Numbered from the stretch's first letter, positions 29,434 to 40,680 are shown. The stretch: DNA of 64,000 nt from Theropithecus gelada (GCF_003255815.1 NC_037669.1:52130093-52194092), one strand, 5' to 3'. Notes: generated by a model not told the origin, from the letters alone. Numbers and translations are program-made.

Positions 29434-29725
29434 GTTTGTTTTGTTTTGAGGCAAGGTCTTACTCTGTCACCCAGGCGTGCAGTGGCAAGATCTCAGCTCA
29501 CTGCAACCTCCGCCTCCCAGGTTCAAGCGATTCTCCTGCCTCAGCCTCCCAAGTAACTGGGATTACAGGCTTGTGCCACTAAGCCCAGCTAATTTTTGTA
29601 TTTTTGGTAGAGATGGGGTTTTACTCTGTTGCCCAGGGTGGTCTCAAACTCCTGGCCTTGAGCGATCTACCTCCGTCAGCTTTCCAAAGTGCTGGGATTA
29701 TAGGCATGAGCTATCTCACCCAGTC
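29434..29725 (-). mobile_element. Alu (AluS-like), antisense
   Basis: 'ttgttttgttttgaggcaaggtcttactctgtcaccc', 5' end 'gagctatctcacccagtc'. Confidence 0.9.
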
Positions 29726-29754
29726 AACATCAGTTAATTTTATGCAGTTATTTA

Positions 29755-30054
29755 TTTATTTATTTATTTATTTATTTTTGAGATGGAGTCTCACTCTGTT
29801 GCCCAGGCTGGAATGCAGTGGCTTAATCTTGGCTCACTGCACTTGCTGCAACCTCTGCCTCCTGGGTTCAAGTGATTCTCCTGCCTCAGTCTCCCGAGTA
29901 GCTGCACAACACCTGGCTAATTTTTTGTATTTTTAGTAGAGACAGGGTTTCACCATGTTGGATGGGCTGATCTCGACCTCCTGACCTCCAATGATCCACC
30001 CGCTTTTGCCTCCCCAAGTGCTGGGATTACAGATGTGAGCCACTGCACCTGGCT
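29755..30054 (-). mobile_element. Alu (AluS-like), antisense, with TSD
   Basis: A (TTTA)n tail. A 10-bp duplication inside ('cactgcacttgctgcaacc') and a small deletion ('gtagctgcacaacacctgg'). TSD GCAGTTATTTA at 29744-29754 and 30055-30065. Confidence 0.93.
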
Positions 30055-30165
30055 GCAGTTATTTAATATGCTGCATCTTAACATTTGTTTACATTTCTCT
30101 CAACTGCGAATGTGTGTCTGTGCAAATGGTGTTATATGGTCTGTAAGTGTATGCATAAGTTTTGA

Positions 30166-30436
30166 TTTTTTTTTTTTTTTTTCTGAGACCAAGTCTAGCT
30201 CTGTCGCCCAGGCTGGAGTGCAGTGGCGCAAACTTGGCTCACTCCAGCCTCTGCCTCCTGGGTTCAAGTGATTCTCTTACCTCAGCCTCCCGAGTGGCTG
30301 AGATCACAGGCACCCGCCACCACGCCCAGCTGATTTTTGTATTTTTAGTAGAGACGTGGCTTCACTGTGTTGGCCAGGCTGTTCTCAAACTACTGACCTT
30401 ATGATCGCGCCCACCTTAGCCTCCCAAAGTGCTGGG
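30166..30436 (-). mobile_element. Alu with missing 5' end, antisense
   Basis: Poly-T, 'ctgagaccaagtctagctctgtcgcccagg'. It stops at 'cccaaagtgctgggg' and lacks the last 25 bp or so. Confidence 0.9.
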
Positions 30437-30597
30437 GAAAAAAATCCACATATAAGTGGACCTGCACAGTTCAGTGTGTGTTGGGAAGGGTCAACTGCAT
30501 ATTGAGTGAAAACAGCACTAAAATATGTTAAGTAGGACCTCATATTTTTTGAAGAAAAATATTTACAATATGTATCTGTGCATGGAAAATACGGAGT

Positions 30598-30905
30598 CAG
30601 GGCAAGGTAGAGCATGCCTATAATCCCAGCACTTTGTGAGGCTGAGGCAGGAGGATCACTTGAGCCCAGGAGTTTGAGACCAACCTGGGCACCATAGCAA
30701 GCCCTCATCTCTACAGAAAGAAAACAAAAACAAAAAAACAAAATTTAACTGGGCCTGGGTACACCTGTAGTTCTAGCTACTTGAGAGGTTGAAGCGGCAG
30801 GATCACTTGAGGTCAGGAAGTTGAGGCTGTGGTGAGCCATGATCTTCCTTCTCACTGCACTCCAGCTTGGGCAACAGAGTGAGATCCTGTCTCAAAAAAA
30901 AAAAA
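30598..30905 (+). mobile_element. AluJ-like, sense
   Basis: 'cagggcaaggtagagcatgcctataatcccagc' to a 12-A tail. Diverged, and the middle linker is A/C-rich. Confidence 0.88.
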
Positions 30906-30996
30906 GACTGGATACATGTGTACAAATGTTCACATTTGTCATCTATAGGTTATTTTAAGCTTTTGGTATTTTTCCACAGTTTTGGGGTTTTTAAAA

Positions 30997-31257
30997 ATTA
31001 TTATTATTATTATTATTTGGCGCGATCTTGGCTCACTGCAACCTCTGCCTCCCGGGTTCAAGTGATTGTCTGTCTCAGCCTCCCGAGTAGCTGGAATTAC
31101 AGGAACCCGCCACCATACCAGGCTAATTTTTGTATTTTTAGTAGAGACGGGGTTTTACCATCTTGGCCAGGCTGGTCTTGAACACCTGACCTCATGATCC
31201 ACCCACCTCAGCCTCCCAAAGTGCTGGGATTACAGGTGTGAGTCTCTGCACACGGCT
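30997..31257 (-). mobile_element. Alu lacking its 3' end, antisense
   Basis: A (TTA)n tail joins 'tggcgcgatcttggctcactgc' directly, so the first 45 bp of the antisense element are missing. It ends 'gtgagtctctgcacacggct'. Confidence 0.88.
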
Positions 31258-31265
31258 TATTTTTG

Positions 31266-31444
31266 TTTATTATTATTATTATTTTTTGAGATGGAGTCTT
31301 GCTCTGTCTCCCAGGTTGGAGTGCAGTGGCATGATCTTGACTCACTGCAGACTGCCTCCTGGGTTCAAGCGATTCTCCTGCTTCAGCCTCCTGAGTAGCT
31401 GGGATTACAGGTACTCATCACCCTGCCTGGCTAATTTTTTGTAT
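31266..31444 (-). mobile_element. Alu right-half, antisense
   Basis: A (TTA)n tail, right monomer to 'gctaattttttgtatc'. No matching left half follows the next Alu. Confidence 0.85.
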
Positions 31445-31751
31445 CATTTATTTATTTATTTATTTTTTTGAGACGGAGTTTCGCTCTTGTTGCCCAGGCT
31501 AGAGTGCAGTGGTGCGATCTCGGCTCACCATAACCTCCACCTCCTGGGTTCAAGCGATTCTCCTGCCTCAGCCTCCTGAGTAGCTGAGATTACAGGCATG
31601 CGCCACCACGCCTGGCTAATTTTGTATTTTTAGTAGAGACGAGGTTTCACCACGTTGGCCAGGCTGGTGTCAAACTCCTGACCTCAAGTGATTCACCCGC
31701 GTCGGCCTCCCAAAATGCTGAGATTACAGGCATGAGCCACCGTGCCCGGCC
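31445..31751 (-). mobile_element. Alu (AluS-like), antisense
   Basis: A (TTTA)n tail, 'gagacggagtttcgctcttgttgccc', 5' end 'gagccaccgtgcccggcc'. It sits in the middle linker of the preceding Alu half. Confidence 0.92.
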
Positions 31752-31812
31752 TGTATTTTAAATTTGTTTTCCTCCCTCTTGAACATGTATTCTGTGATCA
31801 ATTCGTGTATCT

Positions 31813-32122
31813 CTTTTTTTTTTTTTTTTTTTTGAGACCAAGTCTCGCTCTATTGCCCAGGCTAGGGTGCAGTGGTGCGATCTCAGCTCACTGCAACGTC
31901 TGCCTGCCGGGTTCCAGCAATTCTCGTGCCTCAGCCTCCTGAGTAGCTGGGACTACGGGCTAAGCCACCACGCCTGGCTAGTTTTTTTTTTTTTTGATTT
32001 TTAGTAGAGACAGGGTTTCACCACATTGGCCAGGCTGGTCTCAAACTCCTGACCTCAGGTGATCCATCCACCTCGGCCTCCCAAAGTGCTGCAATTACTG
32101 GCGTGAGCCACCACACCCAGCC
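31813..32122 (-). mobile_element. Alu (AluS-like), antisense, with TSD
   Basis: A 20-T tail, 5' end 'gagccaccacacccagcc'. TSD CAATTCGTGTATCT (31799-31812) against CAATTCATGTATCT (from 32123), differing only at a CpG. Confidence 0.95.
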
Positions 32123-33148
32123 CAATTCATGTATCTTAAAAAATTAGTATATTGGGAAAAGAGATTATTGCAAAAAAGCTGTATATATTGGTATGAGATT
32201 ATAAGCATGTAGGAAAACACTGAAGAATAATTGGTTATTGGGGAAAGGAAAGGAAAGATAAAACAAAGAAGGGGTTAAAAGACCCCCTCTAATTTATGTA
32301 ATGTTTAGGTGCTATAGAAAAAAAAAACAAAGCAGGGTAAACATTTTAGAAGCGGAAGGGCTTGCTATTTATAATGAGTGCGTTTGTAAAGATATTAAAT
32401 GTAAAGATTTAAAATAAAAGGAAATGAAGTTATATAATAAGAAAGGCTGTATCCTTCATCAGGCTCATTTCTTTACCTGCTTGTCTGTGCTTATTCCCTG
32501 GGCACACTTTAGTTTTTGTTTTACCTCTGCGTTAGTCTGTTGAAATATTACCCCTTTAAGCTCAAATACGCAATGAAATATCCTTGTCTACCTCTTCCTC
32601 CATTCAAGCTAGAAGTGACCTTTCCACATTTCAGATTCTTATAGTACCTTTCTTAAGAATCCTCCCTACCCTTAATTTAATATTTTGTTGTAGGCCTACT
32701 TGTCTTCCTGAAAGCTCTTAGCCGAGTCTCTAGCACATACTCAATTTTTGTTAAACGGTGGTGGTTTTTACTTCTACTTTAAGGGGTTCTGGAATGCAAG
32801 GACCATGTCTTCCTGAACTTTATATTCCTCAAAGCAGCTAACAGTTGAAAGTAGATTCTTAGAAATTGTTGAATGAATGGTGCTCTTTATTTTTATTTTC
32901 CTTTCATTCCATGATGAACGGTTACAGTCTATAGAGAGGCATTCTGGTTCTTTAGATTTATGTGATAGTGATTCAGTATTCATGAAAAAGGGTTAGGATA
33001 AATATTGTTAACTTTTCTCCATTAATATTCAGCAGATATTTGAATACCTAATTTTGTGCAATGTCCTATACTAGATGATGGATTATAACAAGATATAGGA
33101 AATACATGTAGTTCTTCAGTGCTTTGGTATATAATTATGTAGATTATA
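32123..33148. other. Intron, no gene recognised
   Basis: About 1 kb of mostly single-copy-like DNA. The part 32700-32880 ('aaggggttctggaatgcaaggaccatgtcttcc', 'gttgaatgaatgg') resembles an old L2/MIR3 3' end. Nothing coding. Confidence 0.5.
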
Positions 33149-33310
33149 TTTTCTTTTTTGAGATGGGGTTTCATTTTGTCACCCAGGCTAGAGTGCAGTG
33201 GTGCAGTCACGGCTCACTGCAGCTTCGACCTCCTGGACTCAAGCAATCCTTCTGTCTCAGCCTCCTGAGTAGCTAGGACTGTAGGCACAACTACCATGCC
33301 CAACTAATTT

Positions 33311-33595
33311 TTTTTGAGACGAGTCTCGCACTGTTGCCCGGGCTGGAGTACAATGGCGTGATCTCGGCTCACTGCAACCTCTGCTTCCTGGGTTCACGCA
33401 GTTCTCCTGCCTCAGCCTCCCAAGTAGCTGGGATTACAGATGCCCATCACCACACCTGGCTAATTTTTTGTATTTTTAGTAGAGACGGGGTTTCACTATG
33501 TTGGCCAGACTTGTCTCGAACTCCTGACCTCGTGATCCGCCCGCCTTGGCGTCCCAAAGTGCTGGGGTTATAGGCATGAGCCACTGCACCCGGCC
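33311..33595 (-). mobile_element. Alu (AluS-like), antisense, in the AluJ linker
   Basis: 'gagacgagtctcgcactgttgcccgggctgg' to 'gagccactgcacccggcc'. TSD GCCCAACTAATTT (33298-33310) against GCCCAGCTAATTT (33596-33608). Confidence 0.92.
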
Positions 33596-33608
33596 GCCCA
33601 GCTAATTT

Positions 33609-33908
33609 TTTTTTTTTTTTTTTTTTGAGACGGAGTCTCGCTCTGTCACCCAGGCTGGAGTGCAGTGGCCGGATCTCAGCTCACTGCAAGCTCCGCCTCC
33701 CGGGTTCATGCCATTCTCCGGCCTCAGCCTTCCGAGTAGCTGGGACTACAGGCGCCCGCCACCTCGCGCGGCTAGTTTTTTGTATTTCTTAATAGAGACG
33801 GGGTTTCACCGTGTTAGCCAGGATGGTCTCGATCTCCCAACCTCGTGATCCGCCCGTCTCGGCCTCCCAAAGTGCTGGGATTACAGGCTTGAGCCACCGC
33901 GCCCGGCC
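33609..33908 (-). mobile_element. AluY (AluYRa-like), antisense, at the same site
   Basis: 'ccggatctcagctcactgc', 'cacctcgcgcggctag', 'ggcttgagccaccgcgcccggcc'. TSD GCCCAGCTAATTT (33596-33608) repeated at about 33910-33922. Confidence 0.95.
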
Positions 33909-34068
33909 CGCCCAGCTAATTTAAAAAAATTTTTTCGTAGGGTTGATGTTCCCCCTTGGTTGACCAGGCTGATCTTGAACTCCTGGGCTCAAGCACTCCA
34001 CCCACCTCGGCCTCCCAAAGTGTTGGGATTACAGTTGTGAGTCTTTGCTCCTCACCCTAGGTTATGTA

Positions 34069-34360
34069 TTTTTTTTTGTTTTGAGATGGAATCTCGCTCT
34101 GTCACCTGGGCTGGGGTGCAGTGGCGTGATCTCACTGCAACCTCCGCCTCCCGGATTCAAGCAGTTCTCCTGCCTCAGCCTCTCGAGTAGCTGGGATTAC
34201 AGGCATGTGCCACCACGCCCGGCTAGTTTTTTTTGTATTTTTAGTAGAGACGGGGTTTCACCATATTGGGCAGGCTGGTCTCGAACTCCTGACCTTGTGA
34301 TCCACCCACCTTGACCTCCCAAAATGCTGGGATTACAGGCATGAGCCGCTGCACTTGGCC
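34069..34360 (-). mobile_element. Alu (AluS-like), antisense, with TSD
   Basis: 'tttgagatggaatctcgctctgtcacctgggctgg', 5' end 'gagccgctgcacttggcc'. TSD 'accctaggttatgta' against 'accctaggctata'. Confidence 0.92.
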
Positions 34361-34475
34361 TACCCTAGGCTATATTTTTGTGTTTCATTTACTATTTTAT
34401 CCTCTGGCAAAATAGCAGGGTATAATTTAGAGCTTTAATGAATTAATGGTGTAACAGTGAAAACTGCGTGTGTAT

Positions 34476-34732
34476 GTGAGACAGTCCCTGGCCCCCATGC
34501 TGGAGTACAGTGGCACACTCATAGCTCACTGCAGCCTCAAACTCCTGTGCTCAGGTGATCCTCCGCCTCAACCTCCTGAGTAGCTGAGACCACTGGCATG
34601 TGCCACCATGCCCAGCTAATTTTGTTTTATTTTTGTAAAGATGGGGTGTCACTCTGTTGCCTAGGGTGGTCTTGAAATCCTTGGCTTAAGCCATCCTACT
34701 GGGATTACAGGCATGAATCACCATGCCTGGCC
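34476..34732 (-). mobile_element. AluJ-like, antisense, tail lost
   Basis: 'gtgagacagtccctggcccccatgctggag' without poly-T, ending 'gaatcaccatgcctggcc'. A deletion lies in the left monomer ('gccatcctactgggattac'). Confidence 0.87.
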
Positions 34733-34899
34733 AGGGAAAAATTTTAAACATGTCCTTCTTTTGAGAAAATTATTGAAAAGTTGGTTAAAAGTAATTTCTG
34801 AAGAACAAATGATATTATCAGTTTTACAGGTGTCTTACTGTAACTCTTAGAAGTTGTTAAAGTTTACTATTGAGAGCACCACTAAAGACTAGAGAATTT

Positions 34900-35073
34900 T
34901 TCTTTTTCTTCTTTTTTTTTTGAAACTGAGTTTTGCTCTTGTTGCCCAGGCTGGAGTGCAATGGTGTGATCTCGGCTCATTGCAACCTCTGCCTCCTGGG
35001 TTCGAGCGATTCTTCTGCCTCAGCCTCCCAAGTAGCTGGAATTAAAGGTGTGCACCACCACATCCGGCTAATA
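34900..35073 (-). mobile_element. 5'-truncated Alu (right part), antisense
   Basis: CTTTT-rich tail, right monomer, ending at 'caccacatccggctaata'. The left monomer is absent. Confidence 0.87.
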
Positions 35074-36055
35074 TAGATGGTTACTTTTTGAAATTTCTTT
35101 GGTAAGATGTAAACATGGGGGAATACGTCTTTTCTTGAGGACACATCTCTGCCCAAATGAGTGATGCCAGTGTATAGAATGAATGATTCACTTATATTCT
35201 GTGTCCTTATCTTTGAGGAGGGCTAATTTTTTTTTAACCACTTGTTGAATATGCAAGATTTACTATGAAAATTAATGCCTTTAGTGTGAAAGAGAAATTA
35301 GTGTTGGAATTGTTAGTGTTTCCAGGTGATTTTTTCTCCCTTCCTTCCTACTTCATTATGTAGCTTTTTTTTTTTTGCTTTTTTTTTTTCTTTTTAAACT
35401 CCACTGTTACTTGGCCATCTGAATAATCATTCCTAAACCATATTTTATTTGTACATTGTGTGTTATGGTACTTGTGTTAATGATGTACTTTGAATACAGG
35501 TCTGTTTATTTTAAAAATCAGCAGTTGCTGACTAGATGAAGAAAACAATGATTGATTTGAAGGTGAAAAGAAAAACAGGTTAAAAAAGAGTCCAGACAAA
35601 GTGTTTTAAAATGAAAACAATTTCAAAGCTCATTTGTGGTGAGAGTTAAAAATAAAGTTGGCTCCAGGTATGGTTTGTGGAACTGATTGTTTTGGCGTAA
35701 TCGTTTTTGAACTAGCTCATTTTAAACTTGCATTTTTAAAGTTACACTTTTAAAATGCTGGAGTCTGTTTTATAAACGTATACAGCCCCTGCTAACTTTT
35801 AGAAGAATAGAGTGGCTTATTTCTTCATGTGTGTTTATTCTGGGCTGTCATCTGATGAAGTTACCAGTTTGTGGTCAGAAATTGAGAAAGAGGAGTGAGG
35901 AAACTCAAAATATTGACACATACACATCACCTTGCAGTGCATGAGAGTGCCCTTTTGGACTGGTTAGGAAACTAGCATTTGAGCATATTTGTTCAGCAGA
36001 AACTTTTTGTGTGTGAAAGTTATTTTTTTCCAGTGTTGTGACCACTTGAAATTTA
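35074..36055. other. Intron, no gene recognised
   Basis: About 1 kb free of recognised repeats apart from T-rich runs at 35367-35396. No coding signal. Confidence 0.55.
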
Positions 36056-36347
36056 TTTGTTTTCTTTGTTTAAGACAGGGTTCTCACTCTGTTGCTTAGG
36101 CTGGAATGCAGTGGCACAATCATGGCTCACTACAACCTGGACCTCCCTGGGCTCAGGTGTTCCTCCCACTGCAGCCTCCTGAGTAGCTGGGACTACACGT
36201 GTGCTACACCATGCATGGCTGATTTTTTGTAGAGATGGGGTTTCTCCATGTTGTCCAGGCTGATCTCAAGCTCCTAGGCTCAAGCAGTCTGCTTGCCTCA
36301 ACCTCTCAAAGTGCTGAGATTACAGGGGTGAGCCACCACGCCTGGCC
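36056..36347 (-). mobile_element. AluJ-like, antisense
   Basis: 'taagacagggttctcactctgttgcttaggctgg' to 'gagccaccacgcctggcc'. Diverged. Confidence 0.9.
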
Positions 36348-36372
36348 TGAATTTTTTTTTTAAAGAACAAAA

Positions 36373-36644
36373 TGCTGGGAGGCCAAGGTGGGCAGATCAC
36401 GAGGTCAGGAGATCAAGACCATCTGGCTAACACGACGAAACCCTGTCTCTACTAAAAATATAAAAGATTAGCCAGGCATGGTGGTGGGTGCCTGTAGTCC
36501 CAGCTGCTCAGGAGGCTGAGGCAGGAGAATTGCATGAACCCGGGAGACAGAGCTTGCAGTGAGTGGAGATTGCGCCACTGTACTCCAGCCTGGGAGACAG
36601 AGCGAGACTCTGTCTCAAAATAAAAAAATAAATAAATAAATAAA
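36373..36644 (+). mobile_element. AluY/S, 5'-truncated, sense
   Basis: Begins at 'gctgggaggccaaggtggg' (about 35 bp missing) and ends in a (TAAA)n tail. Confidence 0.9.
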
Positions 36645-36768
36645 GAGGAAGAAACCAAGTGGATAGAGAGATGGAGTAAATACCCTAAATACAGGCCGTG
36701 TATTTAATGGAAGATTAAGAGGATTATCTAGGGTAATTTTGGCTCTATTCTATCTTCACTGTAGAAAT

Positions 36769-37064
36769 TTTTTTTTTTTTTTTTTTAAATGGATTCTTAC
36801 TTTGTCACCAGGCTGGAGTATAGTGGTGTGATCTCGGCTCACTGCAACCTCCACCTCCCAGGTTCAGATGATTCTCCTGCCTCAGTCTCCCGAGTAGCTG
36901 GGACTACAGGCGTTGCTACCACGCCCAGCTAATTTTTTGTATTTTTAGTAAAGAAGGAGTTTCACTGTGTTAGCCGGGATGGTCTTGATCTCCTGACCTT
37001 GTGATCCACCCAGCTTGGCCTCTCAAAGTGTTGGGATTACAGGCGTGAGCCACCATGCCCGGCC
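36769..37064 (-). mobile_element. AluY-like, antisense
   Basis: Poly-T, 'atggattcttactttgtcaccaggctgg', 'tagccgggatggtcttgatctcctg', 5' end 'gagccaccatgcccggcc'. 'agaaattttt' flanks it. Confidence 0.92.
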
Positions 37065-37069
37065 AGAAA

Positions 37070-37359
37070 TTTTTTTTTTTTTTGAGACAGGGTCTCAAGT
37101 CTCCAGGGCTGGACTACAGTAGTGAGATTATAGTTCACTGCAGCCTTGACCTCCTGGGCTCAAGCAACCCTCCCACCTCAGCCTCCCAAGTAGCAGAAAC
37201 CACAGGCACCTGCCACTATGCCTGGCTGGGTTTTAATTTTTTGTAGAGATAGAGATCTCACTATGTTGCCCAGACTGGTTTCAAACTCTTGAGCTTAAAC
37301 CATTCTTCTGCCTCGGCCTCCCAAAGTGTTGGGATTACAGTGAGCCACTGTGCCCGGCC
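37070..37359 (-). mobile_element. AluJ-like, antisense
   Basis: Abuts the previous Alu. 'gagacagggtctcaagtctccagggctgg', 5' end 'gagccactgtgcccggcc'. Confidence 0.9.
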
Positions 37360-37479
37360 TAGTTTATTTCATTGCTATTTCTCCTCAATATTCCCAATCT
37401 ATTTTCTAATCTTTTGATTTATCAGAAAGATACTTATAGTGTTAGAATATTTTAGTTAAATGATTAAAATATAAGCTGA

Positions 37480-37788
37480 GGCAGGGTGCGGTGGCTGGTG
37501 CCTGTAATCCTAACACTTTGGGAGGCCAAGGTGGCGATCACCTGAGGTCAGGAGTTCGAAACTAGCCTGGCCAACATGGTGAAACCCTGTCTACTAAAAA
37601 TACAAAAAAATTAGCCGGGTGTGGTGGTGGTAGCCTGTAATCCCAGCTACTCAGGAGGCTGAGGCAAGAGAATCACTTGAACCCCAGAGGCAGAGGTTGC
37701 AGTGAGCCGAGATCACGCCACTGCACTCCAGCCTGGGTGACAGAGCGAGACTCCATCTCAAAATAAATAAATAAATAAATAAATAAAT
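37480..37788 (+). mobile_element. Alu (AluS-like), sense
   Basis: 'aggcagggtgcggtggctggtgcctgtaatcc' to an (AAAT)n tail at 37760-37788. Confidence 0.92.
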
Positions 37789-37942
37789 GAATGTAAACTG
37801 GCATTCACTTCAAATAAAATGTTGTATATAATTAATAGAACTACCTTTAAGAACAATGAAACAGGATATTTTATATTTCTCTTAAGCATTAAGCAGCTTT
37901 AAGTTATACATAGTATTTGGTGTATTTTCTTTTGTATTTGAT

Positions 37943-38210
37943 ATTCTGTCGCCCAGGCTGGAGTGCGGTGGCATGATCTTGGCTCACTGCAACGTCTGCC
38001 TCCCGGATTCAAGTGATTCTTCTGCCTCAGCCCCCCAAGTAGCTCGGATTACAGGCCCGTGCCACCACTCCCTGCTAATTTTTGTGTTTTTAGTAGAGGT
38101 GCAGATTCAGCATGTTGCTCAGGCTGATCTCAAACTCTTGGCCTCAAGTGATCCACTCACCTGGGCCTCCCAAAGTCCTGGGATTACAAGTGTGAGCCAC
38201 TGCACTGGCC
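37943..38210 (-). mobile_element. Alu without tail, antisense
   Basis: Starts 'attctgtcgcccaggctggagtgcgg', with poly-T and about 20 bp missing. 5' end 'gagccactgcactggcc'. Confidence 0.9.
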
Positions 38211-38528
38211 TGATACTAAATCTTGCCTTCTGTCTCCTTTCTTAGAGAAATAAGAAACTTTTTGAGGAAATGATAAGTGCAGGTAGAGAGAGAGAGATTT
38301 TCCAAAAAGTTGAGTTGGTTAATGCGGTGATTTAGGACTGTGCTGATGTCATTTACAAGGTTCTAAATTATAGACTAATGGGTAAAATATCTAGAATTGT
38401 CCCACATAGGGTCTACAGAGGATCTCTGAGAATCTGGAGACAATTTACAAAGAGTAAATGAATAAGGTAGTGTATTGTTAATATGGGGAAATACAGATTT
38501 CCCTAAGTAATGTGAGAGTTAAACATAG
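38211..38528. other. Intron, no gene recognised
   Basis: AT-rich DNA. A short (AG)n run at 38286-38297. Nothing else seen. Confidence 0.5.
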
Positions 38529-38810
38529 GTTTTTCACAGGTGTCCTGTGCTTTGGAACCTGGGATTTAATTTTTGGAATACAGTAACAGTGATTAAGAGC
38601 TTTAGGCATTGAACTCAGAAAAATTCAGGCTGGAGGTTTAAGAGCTATCTAGAAGAGTTTCTAATTATTGTATTTTATTTAGTTAGTTAATTTTTTGTAG
38701 AGTGAAAGTCTCACTATGTTGCCCAGGGGGCTAGTCTTGAACTCCTGGGCTCAAGCGGTCCTCATGCCTTGGCCTCCGCAAGTGTTGAGATTAAGCCACT
38801 GCACCCAGCC
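38529..38810 (+). repeat. Inverted duplicate block, copy A
   Basis: Contains a MIR 5' part ('gtgattaagagctttaggcattgaactcag') and a FLAM. The whole block is found in reverse complement at 42379-42684, with about 85% identity by eye in the non-Alu part. Confidence 0.8.
38673..38810 (-). mobile_element. FLAM Alu monomer, antisense, with diverged TSD
   Basis: 'ttttttgtagagtgaaagtctcactatgttgcccagg' to 'agccactgcacccagcc'. TSD AGAGTTTCTAATTATTGTA (38654-38672) against AGAGTTCCTGATTGTTGTA (38811-38829). Confidence 0.88.
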
Positions 38811-38843
38811 AGAGTTCCTGATTGTTGTAATGAATAGAACACC

Positions 38844-39124
38844 TTTTTTTTTTTTTTTTAAAGATGGAGTTTTTATCTTGCCACCCAGGCTATAGTACAA
38901 TGATGCAATCTTGGCTCACTGCAATCTCTGCCTTCCATGTTCAAGTGATTCTCCCTGGCTCAGCCTTGAGAGTAGCTGGGATTACAGGCACCTGCCACTA
39001 CACCTAGCTAATTTTTGTATTTTCAGTAGAGACGGGGTTTCACCATGTTGGCCAGGCCAAGTGATCTGCCTGCCTTGGCCTCCCAAAGTGCTGGAATTAT
39101 AGGCTTGAGCCACCGTGCCTGGCA
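38844..39124 (-). mobile_element. Alu (AluS-like), antisense
   Basis: Poly-T, 'aaagatggagtttttatcttgccacccagg'. The left monomer is shortened ('ttggccaggccaagtgatc'). 'tagaaca' flanks it. Confidence 0.9.
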
Positions 39125-39383
39125 CTAGAACATCATTTCTAATCAATTTCTGATATATTTCAATCATATAATTGTTGCTTATTTAACAAACAATAATAAG
39201 TAACATTTACCATCTCAGGTGTAAAACTGTGTGCTTCCCATATATTAATCCTCACATACTAAGAAATATGTCAAGTAGGGAGAAAGAAACACAGGTAAAT
39301 CTTAAGCTTCAGATGTCAGTAAGGAAAATGCTGTTAAAAAATACAGGCAACTGGCGGGGAAAGTGCTGTTTGAAAATGCAACT

Positions 39384-39680
39384 GCCAGGCGTGGTGGCTC
39401 ACACCTGTAATCCCAGCACTTTGGGAGACTGAGGCGGGCGGATCATGAGGTCAGGAGATTGAGACCATCCTGGCTAATATGGTGAAACCCTGTCTTTACT
39501 AAAAATACAAAAAATTAGCCGGGCGTGGTGGCGGGCACCTGTGGTCCCAGCTACTCTGGAGGCTGAGGCAGGAGAATGGCGTGAACCCAGGAGATGGAGC
39601 TTGCAGTGAGCCAAGATCGCACCACTGCACTCCAGCCTGGGCGACACAGCAAGACTCTGTCTCAAAAAAAAAAAAAAAAA
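39384..39680 (+). mobile_element. AluY-like, sense (first of three in tandem)
   Basis: 'gccaggcgtggtggctcacacc', 'gaggtcaggagattgagaccatcc', 20-A tail. Followed by 'tacaggctgctg'. Confidence 0.93.
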
Positions 39681-39692
39681 ATACAGGCTGCT

Positions 39693-39980
39693 GCCGGTGG
39701 GGCGCGGTGGCTCACATCTGTAATCCCAGCACTTTGGGAGGCTGAGGCAGGCGGATCACGAGGTCAGGAGATCGAGACCATGGTGAAACCCTGCCTCTAC
39801 TAAAAAACAAAAAAATTAGCCGGGCGCTGTGCGGGCGCCTGTAGTCCCAGCTACACGGGAGGCTGAGGCAGGAGAATGGCGTGAACCCGGGAAGTGGACC
39901 TTGCAGTGAGCTGAGATTGCGCCACTGCACTCCAGTCTGGGCAACAGAGCAAGACTCCGTCTCAGAAAAATAAAAAAAAA
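39693..39980 (+). mobile_element. AluY-like, sense (second of three)
   Basis: 'gccggtggggcgcggtggctcac'; a small deletion ('gagaccatggtgaaacc'). Tail 'aaaaataaaaaaaaaa', then 'tacaggcaactg'. Confidence 0.93.
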
Positions 39981-39992
39981 ATACAGGCAACT

Positions 39993-40296
39993 GGCCGGGC
40001 GCAATGGCTCACACCTGTAATCCTAGTGCTTTGGGAGGCTGAGGCGGGTGAATCTCCTGAGGTCAGGAGTTTGAGACCAGCCTGGCCAACATGAAACCCC
40101 ATCTCTATTAAAAATACAAAATATTAGCTGGGCATGGTGGCACCTGCCTGTAATCCCAGCTACTCAGGAGGCTGAGGCAGGAGAATCGCTTGAACCTGGG
40201 CGCCATAGGTTGCAGTGAGTGGAGATCATGCCATCGCACTCCAGCCTGGGCAACGAGAGGAAAACTCGATCTCAAAACAACAACAACAACAACAAA
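39993..40296 (+). mobile_element. Alu (AluS-like), sense (third of three)
   Basis: 'ggccgggcgcaatggctcacacc', tail (CAA)n. The three Alus are separated only by the 12-bp word TACAGGCNNCTG. Confidence 0.93.
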
Positions 40297-40381
40297 GGGC
40301 ACCTTAATGTGTTCAGGTTGTTATGCCAGATACAGACTTTGTAAGCTCTTGCTACCAGTTCCTCCTCTTCCCTCTGCTTTC

Positions 40382-40680
40382 TTTTTTTTTTTTTTTTGAG
40401 ACGGAGTCTCGCTCTGTCGCCCAGGCTGGAGTGCAGTGGCCGGATCTCAGCTCACTACGAGCTCCGCCTCCCGGGTTCACGCCATTCTCCTGCCTCAGCC
40501 TCCCGAGTAGCTGGGACTACAGGCGCCCGCCACCTCGCCCGGCTAGTTTTTTGTATTTTTATAGTAGAGACGGGGTTTCACCGGGTTAGCCAGGATGGTC
40601 TCGATCTCATGACCTTGTGATCCACCCGTCTCGGCCTCCCAAAGTGCTGGGATTACAGGTTTGAGCCACCGCGCCTGGCC
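40382..40680 (-). mobile_element. AluY (AluYRa-like), antisense, with perfect 14-bp TSD
   Basis: 'ccggatctcagctcactacg', 'cacctcgcccggctag', 'tttgagccaccgcgcctggcc'. TSD TTCCCTCTGCTTTC at 40368-40381 and 40682-40695. Confidence 0.95.

Larger units (their letters stand above)
33149..34053 (-). mobile_element. AluJ-like, antisense, split by two later Alus
   Basis: The right half is 33149-33309 ('gagatggggtttcattttgtcacccagg' to 'catgcccaactaatttt'). The left half resumes at about 33923 ('tttcgtagggttgatg' to 'gtgagtctttgctcctc'). The intervening two Alus are separated by repeats of GCCCARCTAATTT. Confidence 0.88.
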
